NCBI RefSeq assembly: GCF_028858725.1
Contig: NC_084768.1
Coordinates: 29,914,664 to 29,978,663, forward strand
Length of the DNA: 64,000 bases
Direction: 5' to 3'
Source: Colius striatus
Taxonomy: Eukaryota > Chordata > Aves > Coliiformes > Coliidae
The notes below the pieces were generated by a model, which saw only the letters and a list, made by a program, of their open reading frames with translations, did not search any database and had not been told where the DNA came from. The first letter of the stretch is position 1. Each line of letters opens with the position of its first letter. Shown here piece by piece: positions 25,101-37,937 of this stretch. The translations under genes and the position numbers were made by a program.

Positions 25101-26536
25101 TGCAGCTGACCCCAACTTTTTGTCAAGACTTATTCTGCTGTCACAGCAAGGAAGAAGGTTGTTTGAGAGAGGTCTTGCATCAGAACTTAATACTGGTCTG
25201 CTTCAGGTCTTTTTCCCTGTTGTTTAATACAGAGTTCTGTAATGCAGTCTTTTCTTTCTAATAATTGTTTTTATCTTCTCATGTGTCTCACTAACTTTCT
25301 TGTGGACTCAGTCGAAGTTAGGATATATAAGCATAGCTAGTGCAAACAGCCTAAAGAGGTAACTAAGGTAACGTGTTCATCTCTTGTCATTGCAAGTGAA
25401 AATACTTGTAATGAAGACATAGACTGTTACAAAAAAGAGCTTGATAGAAGTTGGCATAGATAAGTAAAAAGGCATTTGACCTTTGCTGTAATTCACTAAC
25501 ATGAAGACTGCTGGCTCAGTGTGGAGGAAAGGTTTGGGTTGGTGAGTGTAAGGCTGATGAGCCAGTATAGGTAAAGTTAAGATGTGCAACATTTTTGTGG
25601 ATAATAGAGTGAGCTCAGAAACAGGAAGTAAACTCGGGGAAGGACAGGTATTTGGACTAGAGGGCTTGCTTTTTAAAGCAGTACTTTGGAGACATGGCAG
25701 GAAAGGTGAAGGTGAGATGCCAGATGAAGACTGAGGTGTGTAAACAAATGAAGAAAGAATTGGTGTGAGTGGTAGAGCTGGAGAGGCAACATGATTTTAT
25801 GTAGTAGGCTGTGTAAGCAAAGATCTGTGTATGCAATTCAACAGTGAGAGTGGCTACCAGAGGAGGGGAGGGTAAGGAAAAACTGGCAAGCAATGCAGGT
25901 TTGGAAAAAATTGTGACAAAATACTGCCAGCTATATAACGATGATTTGGAAAATAGAAAATGCAGTGAAAAGCTAGGAGCAAAGCTGAAAGCTGTATAGG
26001 CAGTTTTAGAACAGCAATACTGGGAAATGTTCTTCAGATGCTTATTCCAAGGCCACCTGGAAAGGTACAGTTAACACAGATCAAAAGGCTTTGTGAAAGA
26101 TGAAGTCAAGCTAGGCTTCAGCTATTGCATAAGTGTTCTTCCCCTTTAGTTCAGGCAAAAAGTGGAAGTAATAGAAATGTTTGGATTTTCAGGAAGCCCT
26201 GACACATCTCTGTGATGTAATACATAATTGTAGGAGTGAAATTTAGGTGTTTTTTTTAATAAGGAACTCTGTATCTAAGTGGCAAGCTGAAAATTAGAAC
26301 CACCAATTTTTGCAGGATACTCTTCAATAGAGTGTTTATGTGGTGACTGGTTCTTTTAACTATGAGCCCTGCTCAGTCACTATTATGAGATTTTCTTCAA
26401 ATTTATTACTATTTCTACACCTGAATCCATAACTTCCTCTGCTTCCAACTTGTAAAGGAAGCAGGAAGGTCCAGGATCAGAACATGGTTTGGAGACACAG
26501 TGAGCAGGCAGGCCATGCAGCTAGTCATACCCAGGC

Positions 26537-26559
26537 CAAAGTACTTACAAAGTACTTTG
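26537..26559. repeat. Perfect 9-bp inverted repeat
   Basis: CAAAGTACT and AGTACTTTG flank a 5-nt spacer (TACAA). A minor hairpin in intron 2 with no known role. Confidence 0.8.
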
Positions 26560-29500
26560 ATCCTAGAAGAATTAGAGTGCAAAGAGGCAGTTTAACTGCC
26601 TGCCAGCAATAAAATAGGGAGGCCATATCTGGTTACTGTGACCTCAGAGATGGAGATGCATAGGTAAGCAGGCTGAGAAATGCAAAGCAGCATGGGAAAG
26701 CAGCTGTGGGATTGTCAGAATATTTCTAAGCAGAGACATGGTCATCCAGACATTGCTGAAAGGTTACTTGCTCTAATATGTAAGGAACCCTAATTAATAA
26801 TACTGTCAACAGCTTTAAAAGCTTTACAGCAGTCTGCAAGTTGCATCAGTGGAAGGTTTGCCTTGCATGAGTTTTTGTTGGGTATACAGCCATATGCCTG
26901 GGGCAAAACTGCCTTGTAAACAAACATTAAATTGAATCAGCAATATTTCCAAAATATTTAGAAATATTTTCCTTCTGGAGTGGTCAGGTGGTTGAAACAT
27001 CACTTCCATGCTTTCATTGCACAGAGGTGTCCTGAAAGGAGTCAAAGGATTAAAATTAAACAGTTTGGCAGGGTTTTGGGTAGGGGATACCAAAACAGAG
27101 CCAAATTTTATCTAGGGTATGACTGACAGGTAAGTAGACACAGAGGGTGGTGTAACTAATAGCTTCTAGGTAGATGATCCGGAGCTTGATTGAGACCTTA
27201 AAGATGAGACTTGTCTGTTTTCTGTTGGCAGTCTGTTCTTGCCATGGAACTGTTTGCCAGCAGTGCTTTAGAGGGGAGAACACAATTAGGCTTGTGTGTA
27301 CTCCAAGTGATTAGCATTGTGTTCTGTAATATATGAACTGGTATTTGATTTTTATTCCCACCTCTCCTTTAGTTTGATTAGGTAATTTGCTGTTCTATCA
27401 GATTTGGCAGGAATACGTCCTCCAACATCAGAACAGTATATGAAAATTGAAATGAAATTGCTGGTGTTAACCTTACAGTGTCTAAGTGAAACAAAGCATA
27501 GTGCAGTATTTGGAGCTGTTTAGAGAGCAGTTACATAGGCAGGATATACTATATATGCTAGAAGTCTATGTTATTTCCAAGATGATTGTATAAAATGGAT
27601 GGAAAACCCCTTGAACCTCACCACAGAACCCTGTTCAAGCTCTCAAGATTGAGAAGCTTGCAGGTTATCCTTCTGAAATGGAAGATGAAACATTTCGTCT
27701 TTGCAAAAGCAGCTCCATTTTCTCTGGATGTGGAATTAATACTGTGGACAGCTAGACCTTTGAGAAGCTGTTGTTAACCACTTCCTCTGGTTAAAATCCA
27801 GGAAGTGTGCAGGACACAGTGCCCCAAAAACTTACCCACACTCTTCTCTGAGGTTCCACTAGCTGAAGAAGGTGTGCAGAACAGGGAAATGGCAAAGAAC
27901 AAGGAAGAAGGTTCTATGTTAGATTCTACTGTTTTTTTAATCTCAGAGTTGAGGCAAAAGGACTTGAAATGGTGGCATGGAGCAGAGAGAAATACAGATA
28001 TGTGCAGGGAATTAAGAGGTAGCTAGCAGAAGTTAATGAGAAAACAATTGCTATTTAAGGCCACACTCCATTTGAGTTCCTGCTCGCCTACCTCTATTCA
28101 TTCCTTGTTGGCAGACCCTTCTATGTTAGTAGAAAGCTAATTTCTGAGGAGGTTCTATTAAGAAGGATATTGAATATCTCTATTGAATCTCTCTGCCTGC
28201 AGGAGTTAAGTTCCTTCCAATTCTTTCCCATTCCCTACAAACCCCAAATGACTTCACCACAAAGCCCAAGATTCCAAACTCTCCTCCCAGAGGAAATGTG
28301 CTGATATCTACTGTATATAGATTCAAAGCTTCTAAATTGTCCTTTTCTCTTAAATTTGCATTGTTGAGACAAATCTCCCTTTAAGTCTATGAAAGCATTT
28401 TTAAAGTGTTTTATTCCTTGGCAAAAGCATTACTGCTAATAAAACCTAATAAGTAACTAAAAAATGTTTTTAAAGTCTGTATATAGACAGTGATCTGTCC
28501 AGCTTAGCTTGTTCATTCACGTTGGCTGGCTAAGCAAAAGGTGTGTAAAATTAAAAATTAATGAAAGCACACAGTAGACACAAGAAACCTGCCAGGTAAC
28601 AATAAACCTCATCAACTTAACATGCAATCATCCTGCTTAAAACCAATAAGCAGGCCAAACAGGCAAGGCGGGTTGTGTGCAGAGGGATACTAGGTTATCT
28701 TGTTATAATGTTCTAAGGCTGTAGTTGGACCAGTTTTATTTTAAAGCCAGTGTTGCTATTGAAAGGAGGAGTCCCATATATATATATGCTGTTGGCTTGT
28801 GCTCTCAAGTGTTGGTTTCTATATCCTTCTCCACCTCCTTTCTCTGATCCTTCTTGTACCGGGATTACTGGGTGACTGTGGGTGAGGTGTCTGAGGAGCT
28901 TATGTGTATTGGCTGGGGGAGAAGCAGGAGAAAAAGCATGTGTGGGCTATTTTTCTGCTGGCTTGGTCCATCAATATTGTTTACCATGCTTAACTGGTGT
29001 TTTGAGTGCTACCCTATACTTCAAAGTAGGACACAATAAGCAACTTGGAAGCATTAAGTCAGACACCCATCTGAAATATGACACCCTTTTCTCCCAGTAC
29101 ATTACTGTGCTGAATCCCTGGTGCTTTGTGGCTAGCTGAGAATGTTTAGTTGCCAAATGCTCCTTATTCTTGCAGATATGGTGTGCAAGTAAAAGTTGAA
29201 AATGACTATCACTTGCTGCCTGAGGCCTACCGATGAGCCTCACCTCCAAAAACCAGACCCTGCTGTCTTCTTGCATCTATTTATCATGAGATCAGCTGTT
29301 CTTTCTGAACTCCCATATCACAGCCGAAGAAGCCTTTTACTAGAAAAGATGAGCAGTTTCCCAGAATGAAAGGAGGCAGGCTGACCCTGTTTAGAATGTA
29401 GGTAGTTCCTGTGGACCTACATCATTATGTAGATTTCTGTTTTAAATTAGAAAGCTGATGAGAGTCTGAAATTGTTGCATCATAGACTTTTTAAACACTA

Positions 29501-29766
29501 ATCTCCGTAAGCATGAATGAATTTGCCACGGTGGTGGTTCAGTGGTTTGAGAAGCACATATTTTCTGTTTGAGCTGCAGGTACTGATGTAGGAAGAAAAT
29601 AATGGGAACAAAGTTTCCATGAATACTATCAGTATGTATGTGGGAATGCCCAGCTGAAGGGAAATGTGAAGGATTGGCAGGGTTTATATTACTGCGACAA
29701 TTTTTTCTAGTCGTAGCACATATCTGCATAGTATTGGTCTGTTTGCTGATGATGGATGGGCTAGTT

Positions 29767-29805
29767 TGAGAGTATCATATTAGAAATGATACTCTCATTT
29801 CTAAT
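29767..29805. repeat. Two interleaved inverted repeats
   Basis: Arm A (TGAGAGTATCAT, 29767-29778) pairs perfectly with 29786-29797. Arm B (ATTAGAAATGA, 29779-29789) pairs perfectly with 29795-29805. The arms are ordered A-B-A'-B' and overlap, so only one hairpin can form at a time. Immediately to the right lie repeated ATGCATGC and ATTTCT words. Confidence 0.85.
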
Positions 29806-30481
29806 GCATGCACATGCATTTCTATGCATGCATTTCTGACTCAGGAAGGTAACTGAATGATGTGCTGGTTCTGCTCAGTTGTTAGAGAAATATCTTTTCT
29901 CATGCTGACACTCTGCAGCCACTACTAACATCCTAGACCAGGTGATACTGTGTGCAGTCACCTCTCTGCTTTGTGCCAGGAGTTGGTATGAATGCTTCCT
30001 GTCCACTGAATGTATCATCTGGTCCATAGTCTTGATTCACAAATAAACATTGAATACCTCTGAAATCTGCCCTGTAGCTGTAACCAGCAGGTCCTCTCAT
30101 AGCCCATTCTGTGGAACAATGGCACCAACCACTGTGGTGGGAAGAGGAGGGTTATGGGTGAAATGATGGTGAATTTCATAGGTCTTGGAGTAGGAAACTT
30201 TCTCTCTTTGGACTTCCTTCACTTTTACTAAGAAGCTGATAGGTGGTTTTTTTTTCAACTTGTCAAGATTTCTGTTGTCACCAGTTGCAAGAGAACAACA
30301 AAATACCTTTTTGTATTTGGATAGTGTGCTTATAGAAAGTCATCTGTGTGATAAAGACTGCAGAAAATGGAGTATAGATCAAGCCATTTGTCATAAAGGA
30401 TCTCAAAGTTGTGCTACTACAGTTCTGTTTTTTCAGACTTGCATTTCAAATCCTTAACCGTTTTTTGCTTGTATTCCATAG

Positions 30482-30603
30482 GTAAGGCACAGAACTTCAG
30501 ACCAGGTAATGGCTTTGAAGATGAACACACTGAACAGCAACAGAGCAAACATGCTGAAGGAGGTTCAGCTTATGAATAGACTCTCACATCCAAACATCTT
30601 AAG
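30482..30603 (+). CDS. TESK2: TESK2 coding exon 2 (catalytic Lys and helix C)
   Basis: Encodes residues 75-114 and two bases of Arg115. VMALK places the ATP-anchoring lysine at residue 87. [13 protein letters not shown] is the helix C region, with Glu101 the expected salt-bridge partner of Lys87, and LSHPNIL follows. The acceptor is TTCCATAG and the donor AAG|GTATAC. The preceding exon ends in phase 0, so the reading V-R-H-R-T-S-D-Q continues FK without a gap, as in TESK2 of other vertebrates. Oddly, the exon opens with GTAAGG, so the 3' splice site also forms a donor consensus; a further donor-like CAG|GTAATG lies at 30505/30506. Confidence 0.95.
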
Positions 30604-33600
30604 GTATACTAGCCCTCTTTTCTGAATGAGAGCTTTCCTATTTCCTTTTTAAAAAAAATATAGTTGTATCTGTTGTGGATATCTCACTCTCAGCCTATAA
30701 TTTAATGAAAGAAGGGGAAGAGGAAGAAAAGACTTGAGCAAATTGAAAATCTGCATGATTTTGGTATCTGGAATTTATCAGTAATAAGTTATTTATTTCA
30801 TAGATAAACAAGTTTTCACATTGTACGAGATAAAGTGGTAGTTTTGTGTGTTTGTTGTGTCATTTGATTTTAGATTTAAAATCATTCAGTGTTTCCAGTC
30901 CCTTTATCTGGGAGAACATTTTGCCATTTTTATGTGTTACCTGCCTCTGTCTATATCCACCTGTAAATATACACACGTGTGTGTGCAAGTGTCTGTATCT
31001 ATGCTTCAGAAAGCTAGAAATCATTTGTGTTTCTACTAGTGCTGTAAAAAGTAGTTTAGGACCTATTTCCCACTTTAGTAACACATTAACAATATTTGAT
31101 AACGATTTACTTTTGTTGTAAAGTGGCGAGAGGTGAAAACATTGTGTTGTCAGTTAAGAGCAGATGGAGTAGAATTGCTGAGAGATCACTAAGGAAATGT
31201 TCTGCAATATGTTCTTACTGTAACATTTTCTGGGATCAGCTTTGGAAATGTTAAACTTGGATCATTCCCTTTCAATACTAACACTCGTTGAAGAAGTTCT
31301 AATGTATAACTTTCAGTTTCCAGGGACCATGAGCTACCCTAGTTTGATGTTAAATTTTGTCACTTAATTTCTGTCTTATGAATTCTTCCTCTATATTGCT
31401 GAATAAACTGTTTTGTCAGTAATATAATTTAACTATTTATTGATTAGTCAGTGGATCTCCTCCACATGCCTTAAAGGTATACTCTGATTTTATATCATGT
31501 ATACATCTGAGCTTCTTTATCTTCTGTAAGCTCTAGGACTACCTGCTGTTAACTTAAGCTGTAAAGAAGTTACTTTCTGAGTGCTGATCTGTTGTTTGAC
31601 ACTAAGAATACTTGTGGATTCTTAGTCTGAAATGTTGACAGTATATGTTGTGCAGTAGTTAATTGTAGCAAGTAGAGAGCTGTGAGGTGCTCTGGTATCA
31701 AATGGCTCATAAAATTATTAAATTGGGTAGATACTGGCCTTATGGCATCCAAAATCTGCTCCCAACCTATTTCAGCATGTGCAATTTGTTCAGTTAACAT
31801 TTTGGAAAGATGCATTTATTTTAGTATGCTAGAATCTTCCTTAATCTGAGTGTGTGGTTATATCTTTGAACATCCTGAAGCTTTGGCGCTGAACATGTCT
31901 AACTGAATCAGTGTTTATGTTCTAGAACTCTTCCCCTGGTTCACATGAACTAGGTGATGTGGAAGTGATAAGAGATTCCTCTTGCTAGTAGTGTATTTGG
32001 TAGCCAAAAATTATTGTTATTCTTTGGATGACTAAAAATCCCATCCCCTTGCCAGTGCTCCAAAGTATATAGCAACTGGCTGGCAATTCCAGCGTGCTCA
32101 CAGTTAACTTCAGGATCTTATGGCAAAGATTCTTGTATTTTTGCCATTGATTGTGTTGATCTGAATAATAAATATTGTTGACTATTTGAAACCTCTTCTT
32201 CTGTGCTGGCCCTATCAACCTATTTTTCAATTACAGATGCCTTCTGAGGTTTTTTTTCTAGTTTACAGTCACCCACCATTCTGGAGTGTGAGCTTGTCAA
32301 TACTTGCTGACTTTCTTCCATTCCATAGCTCAGTAGAGGTTAGCTAGAGACTGGTCTGTGTTTTTATCTTAGTGACACTTCTGTACTACTTCAGGAAATG
32401 GAGTTGTGTCGAGGTGTTTCAGTTTGTCTGCTTCTTATGTTTGGCAAAGTATCTGTCTGGTTATTTTGTTAAAAATAACTCTCATTTCTGGACCTAAAGG
32501 GAAAAGCTAACTTTAAATATCCCTGCTCATTTCAATGTTTCTGTGCTCAAATTCTGCTCTTGGCCAGCTATGTAGATCCATCTTGATCAGAAGGCTGATG
32601 TAAGTGAAGAGCTTAATTTCCACTTGCCAAGTCCCTGGTAATTATATCATCCCCATGGTAGCATCATAAAGATTCCAGTGGTCAAATATATACATTTATC
32701 TAAAAATAATTTTCTAATGTGCTTTCCATCTGGAAAATGAGAAACTGCTCTCTATTAGAGGGATTATTTGGGCCAAAATGGAGCTTCTTTGTCAGTCTGT
32801 TAAGGACATTTTGGAATAGAAGACTTCAGCTCTTGTGGCTATGTTGTCATGATGGTAAAAATAAGGGGATTTAGAGGTTTTGTGCTTGTCTCCCTTCCTC
32901 TTGCTTCCTATTTCAATCAGCAGATGTGTTTCCAGAGTAGATGTTAACTGTAATGTAGTAACTTTTTGTTTGGTCATTGTCTGGCAATCACATGAAACTA
33001 TGATCAGTTTAGGCAGAAGCAGGCTAGTGGTGTTCATGGAATGTTCTGCTCTGTTTCTGCTATTAACCTCATCTCCTCTCTCCACCTCACTCCTGCATGC
33101 AAGCTAAACATGGAAAACTGCCTCTGATTTACACTTCTCCCTGCCCTGGGTATAAGATGTGCTGGTTTCATCACATCTTCCCTCAAAACAGATGGTGAGA
33201 GCAGGAGTGGAAAAGTGAGCTGGAGTTGTTTTACACATGCAACGTTTACCATAGCCTCTTTAATACAGATTGGCTGATACATGACAAGGCTGTAACTTTT
33301 GGAGCCTTTCTTTATTTCCTTATTGGTTTGTCACATTGAAAGCACAGTGCTGTTCAAAGCTTGGATTAGATCTACCAGGGTTATGAAAGGTCTAGTGTAT
33401 GCTTCTAGAACTATTTTACTGCTCTGCTGCTTCTCTGAATGCTGATGTGCTGCTATAGACATGAGTTTTTACCCAAATAGGTCTGGAAAAGACTCAAGAA
33501 ATCACTATCCTTGTGTCCTGGGCTTGGGAGCCTTAGGGCTGCAGCCTGAGACACTGATATCTTTTCATGCTGGTAATGTCTAACAGGTGTGTTTTTCTCA

Positions 33601-36600
33601 TTGTCACAAATGAAGTGGTGTGCTAACGCAGATTCTTCATCTCCTATGCTGTCTCTTAAATTAGTGCCTCTTCAATTTTCAGATTGAATTTCAGTTCTTA
33701 ATATCACTACTGTTTGCATGAAAAAGTGTTTCTTTATTTGATCTGCACCTTGGGGACTTCATTTAAAACATTCTTTGCACAGAAAGCCTTAGCTCATGTC
33801 TTAAGTGCTCTCACGGGAGCACTTGGAGGTATTGCTGCGTGTTTGGCAATGAGCGTGCAGGCAGATTGACTCATTGATTAAATCCACCTTCTTGTGTGCA
33901 CATGCACACACACAAATAAGCAACCACTGTGCCTATTACATGAGCTTCTGTAAGAGAGAATTTTGTTTCACCTCCTTTCAGATAAATCTAGCACCCTGAG
34001 AGCACAATACCAGGTGTTTGTGTTTGTAATTTTCTTCTTTCAGACCTTCATTTCTGTGAAATTACTTCTCGTGGACTTTGTTACAACAGGCAGAATGATG
34101 GCTTTTGTCTTTTAGCGTCCTTTGTGCTGTATTGAACAGTGCTTTAACAGGAAAGAAAAATACTTCTTCTCTCTGTGTGATGTGGTTATCAAAAAGGAGT
34201 ATTAGAAATCTCTGTACAATACAGCAGAAGAGAGGCTGTGTGCCTTGTATAGTATGTTACAGAAAGGATAGATTAAATACCTTCTTTGTCTGGAACCAAA
34301 ATGCAAGTGTAGAAAACTTAAAATATATTTTTAATCTAGCATGGTACCTAAAACATTGAAGAGTGTTTTAATGCAGATTTAATACTCTTACTTGCCCTCT
34401 TTCTTCTCCCACAGGCAGCGTGATGAAATAAGCGTGTGTCTTTAACTTTATGTCTCTCTGTGTAACTGAGCTCATATGAGTGCGACTGTTGCATTAGGGT
34501 GTTTGACATGTTTCTTATGTTTAATGTTACCATCAGACTACTGAATTTTCTCATATAAGCAGTAGATTTCAGAAGATACCAGTTTATGTTGGAATGCAGC
34601 TGCCCTGGGTTTATCCACAGAATGGGGACGTGTCTCACTGAAGTAATGGGAAGCATGTGTTCCATGTCTAGATGTCCACAGTGGCTGTATAATCTGGATA
34701 TTAGTTTTGCTTGATTTTTATCAGGGAGTCAAAAATTGCAGGCTGAGGCTACAGTTCTTAGCCTCTGCCTTCCAATCCAGAACTTTCTCCCTTGCAGTTA
34801 AACTGAACTAAAAACCCTTTGGTTATCTGCTGTAACAGACTAAGAAATATCCTTCATCTAAGAAAGTACCTTCTCTTGCTCTTGTCTAGAAGGGCAGGTG
34901 TTCCATATTGATTGTGAGGAGTAGCCTGGTTTGTGGAAAGAGACTTCTGACAACTGAATATTGCTGACATTTGTTAGAAAGTATTTTGTGTTGGAAGTGC
35001 ACTGTGCTGTACTTAGTAGGGTGGACTCAAATAGCATCATTGTATTTGCAGCTTCTGGAGAAACTTTTCCAACTGCTAGTGAGGGTTTTGGAAGCACTTC
35101 AGCTTTCCTGATAAGGCCAGATACACTGTCTTGAAGTTAAACTTCCTTACATCTGCAAATGGTCTGTTCTGTGGATGACAGGCTCATTGAAGCTTCTTCC
35201 AACTAGAAATGCTCATAGGAAGTATAACCTTTGGCTGACAAGACATTCTGCTGAAGTTACCTACAGGCACATTTTGGCTCTGGAGACAGTATGTCTAGCC
35301 AACAGGAATAATCTCAGCTGTCCAGGTCCAGCATGTAAACTTCCTGTCCACAGAACTTGGAAACTCATCTAGAGCTATCTCAGAAATGGGAGTCTTATGT
35401 TAAGTCTTGCTTGGTAACTGTATTTCCTGGTAGCAACTGCATGTATTATAGTGAAAATGCTTTCCAACAGTGTTTTGTAGCAGTACTTGGCTTAACCAAG
35501 AGGCTTATTATGGCTTGATACAGCAGCTAAGAAGTTTTCCAGGAATTTGGATCACTAGAGGTCTCTACCATAAATATATTTTCCAGAGTCTGAAAACTGA
35601 GATTCTTGACACAAAGTTTAAATTACTTCAATATATTGCTTGTAAACTCATTAATTCTGTCTTTATCAATGTATCTGGTTTCTCTTTTCCTGGGTAATAA
35701 CTTCTAAAGATGTGGGGTTTAGAAATGTATCTTTATGTCCAGATTTTCATGAGATCATGATATTGGAGCTGATTTAAAGTTAGCAATGTATACCTGATTC
35801 CCAGTAAAAACCCTGAAAGTTTAAGAAGTTTTAAACTCTTACTTGGGGGAACTTGAGCTCCTGTGTCTTTTCTCCCTTAAGGACAGGGTCCCAAAAGTAA
35901 TGAGTATATTTCCATTGAGATTTCCTTGATCAAAACAGGTTGACAGAAACAGTTGAGGTCTACCTTTCTTTGGGTTACAGCAATGTTTTTCCTGTTTGAC
36001 AATGATAAGGAAGAATTTTGCTAAAATGTTGATACATTTTTAATAGCATTCATATTTTAGAATGAAGTCAAATACAATGAGTTTCTCATTTTAAAGTTGT
36101 TTTACATCTCTACCAAGGAAGAGTTGATATCTAGATGAAAACATAATTGTTTTTAATTAGCCTCATTTTTTGTTCAATGAAAATACTGCATAACTGGGTT
36201 AACCTTGTGTCATTAGCATGTTTCATAAAAGGAAAAAAAAGAATACTTTAAGAAGTTGTCTAATAGTGCAATTCATACCTTGGATTTATTTTTCCATTTT
36301 CCTTTGTGAACAAAGCCATTAACACCGTGCTCTGAAGACTTTCAGAATGCATTAAGGAGGAAACATTTGTACTGTGGAGGAGCCTGGATTTCTTAATTTC
36401 AGGGAGCTTAATTTGTCAATTTGTTTGCCAAACTGTTCATACACATTTGCTGTATGAAGTGAAATTCAGAAACAGCCATGTTCTGTGTAGATGGTAGATC
36501 TAGAAGAACCCTTCTTCCCTTTCCACTGAATACTTGCTCATGCCTTGTTGTTCTTCATCGAACAAGAGTAATTGCATTTTCATTCTTTCTCAAATCACAC

Positions 36601-37888
36601 TTTACACACTTAATTCGAGGCCTACTATTTGAGATGAGAACAGGCAATAGATGTTCAAGTGCAAGTCCTGCTGCTTCTTTCGTTACAAAACCAGATTTCC
36701 ACAGCTCAGCTTATGCAAAGGTCCTTACCTATATTATTTTTCTTTGTCTGCTTGCAATTTGCTAGTCAGCTGTTAGACAAGGGAACAGTGGGGATCATTC
36801 ATTTCTTCAAAAGCAGCTTAGCTGAGCTAGTATTACATTTGTCTTGCATCATTTTGGTTTTAATTTTGAAAGAGTTGAGTATGTAAAAGTTTCTTCAAGT
36901 TGCTCTCTGCAAGATTACTCTGTCACATGTAATGAAATTGTGCATTTCTACCCTTTGCCTGCAAAGTACAAGTTTCTGAACATTGTGGAAATAACAGATG
37001 ATGTGCTTTTGCTTGTTGAGACCAAGAGCTAAATGCTAATACTGAAAATCAGTTAATCTAAAAAATAACCAATACTTAAACTGTGCAGGGAGGGCTCTAA
37101 ATGCCTGCAATTCAAGTTTTACCGAGCTTTCTCATGGGAGATGTCTACCATTAATATTAATCACATTTTGTCACTTTTCACTTCAGCTTGTGTGGTGGTA
37201 AAAGTGAGCTTTCAGTTTTTCTTTCTATGTTAAATGTGTGGCATATTCTCTATCGCTTTCCAGAAAAATCAAGGGTGACAGTCATGACTGTTAAGAGCAG
37301 GAGTTTGGACCTTGTGCAGCATAGGTAACTTCTGGGAAATGTATGTGTACTGGATACTACTGAAACTTGCTTTGATCTAAGTGTTGGAAATGAGGGGTTG
37401 AGGAGGGGAAGTGCACTGCATGTATGTGCTCTCATATTCCTGAGTGGTTAGGAATGGGATAGGAAGGAACATCTTTATGCTTAAGCAGCAAAATGAAAAG
37501 GGAAGTAATTTTCTATTTATGCAGACCAACAATGGATTACTTGGCTTAAACTTCCTTAAAACAGAACTCTAAAACAGTTTCTTTCTGCATAAATCATTAT
37601 ATGCTGGCCTTTGCTTATAGTCAAATCAGTAACTTTCCATCTTGAAGTTGAGCTGTCTCTTGGAACTGCTAATTCAAGTTGTATTGTAGCGTAGACACAT
37701 GATCTCATTTTGTGCTGAGATGTTTAAATAATCAGCCTTGAGGTGTGCAGTGTATTTGGGGCTAAATTTATTTGTTTTCCTTTTCTCTTGGCATGTCCAG
37801 TGCTGCTTATTATCATAGTTTCTTTAAAGAGAAATAAAAGAGGGGGGGAAAAAAGCCCAAACCACTTTTCTTTTCTTGTTTCTTGTAG
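30604..37888 (+). other. TESK2: TESK2 intron 3 (about 7.3 kb)
   Basis: GTATAC to CTTGTAG. AT-rich with no recognisable gene or repeat family. A short alternating CA/GT stretch near 30969 (ACACACGTGTGTGTG) is the only simple repeat of note. Confidence 0.85.
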
Positions 37889-37937
37889 GTTTATGGGTGT
37901 CTGTGTGCATCAAGGACAGCTGCACGCACTTACTGAG
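37889..37937 (+). CDS. TESK2: TESK2 coding exon 3 (gatekeeper and hinge entry)
   Basis: A 49-nt exon that completes Arg115 and encodes residues 116-131, FMGVCVHQGQLHALTE. It ends in phase 0 at GAG|GTAAGA after a TTGTAG acceptor. This is kinase strands beta-4 and beta-5. Thr130 is the likely gatekeeper and Glu131 begins the hinge, which continues as YIN in the next exon. It was located by matching the expected TESK2 sequence; both splice sites are canonical. Confidence 0.94.

Larger units (their letters stand above)
10308..30481 (+). other. TESK2: TESK2 intron 2 (about 20.2 kb)
   Basis: Starts GTGTGT and ends TTCCATAG. It is AT-rich throughout. I see no gene. It contains short simple repeats (AT tracts near 15336, 22148 and 28776), poly-A at 14315-14329 and small inverted repeats at 26537-26559, 28632-28654 and 29767-29805. 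Open frames here (for example 12542-12916 +, 17425-17805 +, 22380-22736 +) look like chance. A 23-bp motif near 17991 faintly recalls a CR1 end but is too short to call. Confidence 0.85.

Noticed and set aside
33480..33540. GTCTGGAAAAGACTCAAGAA, faintly like a repeat terminus
   Set aside because: Too short and degenerate to assign to CR1 or another family.
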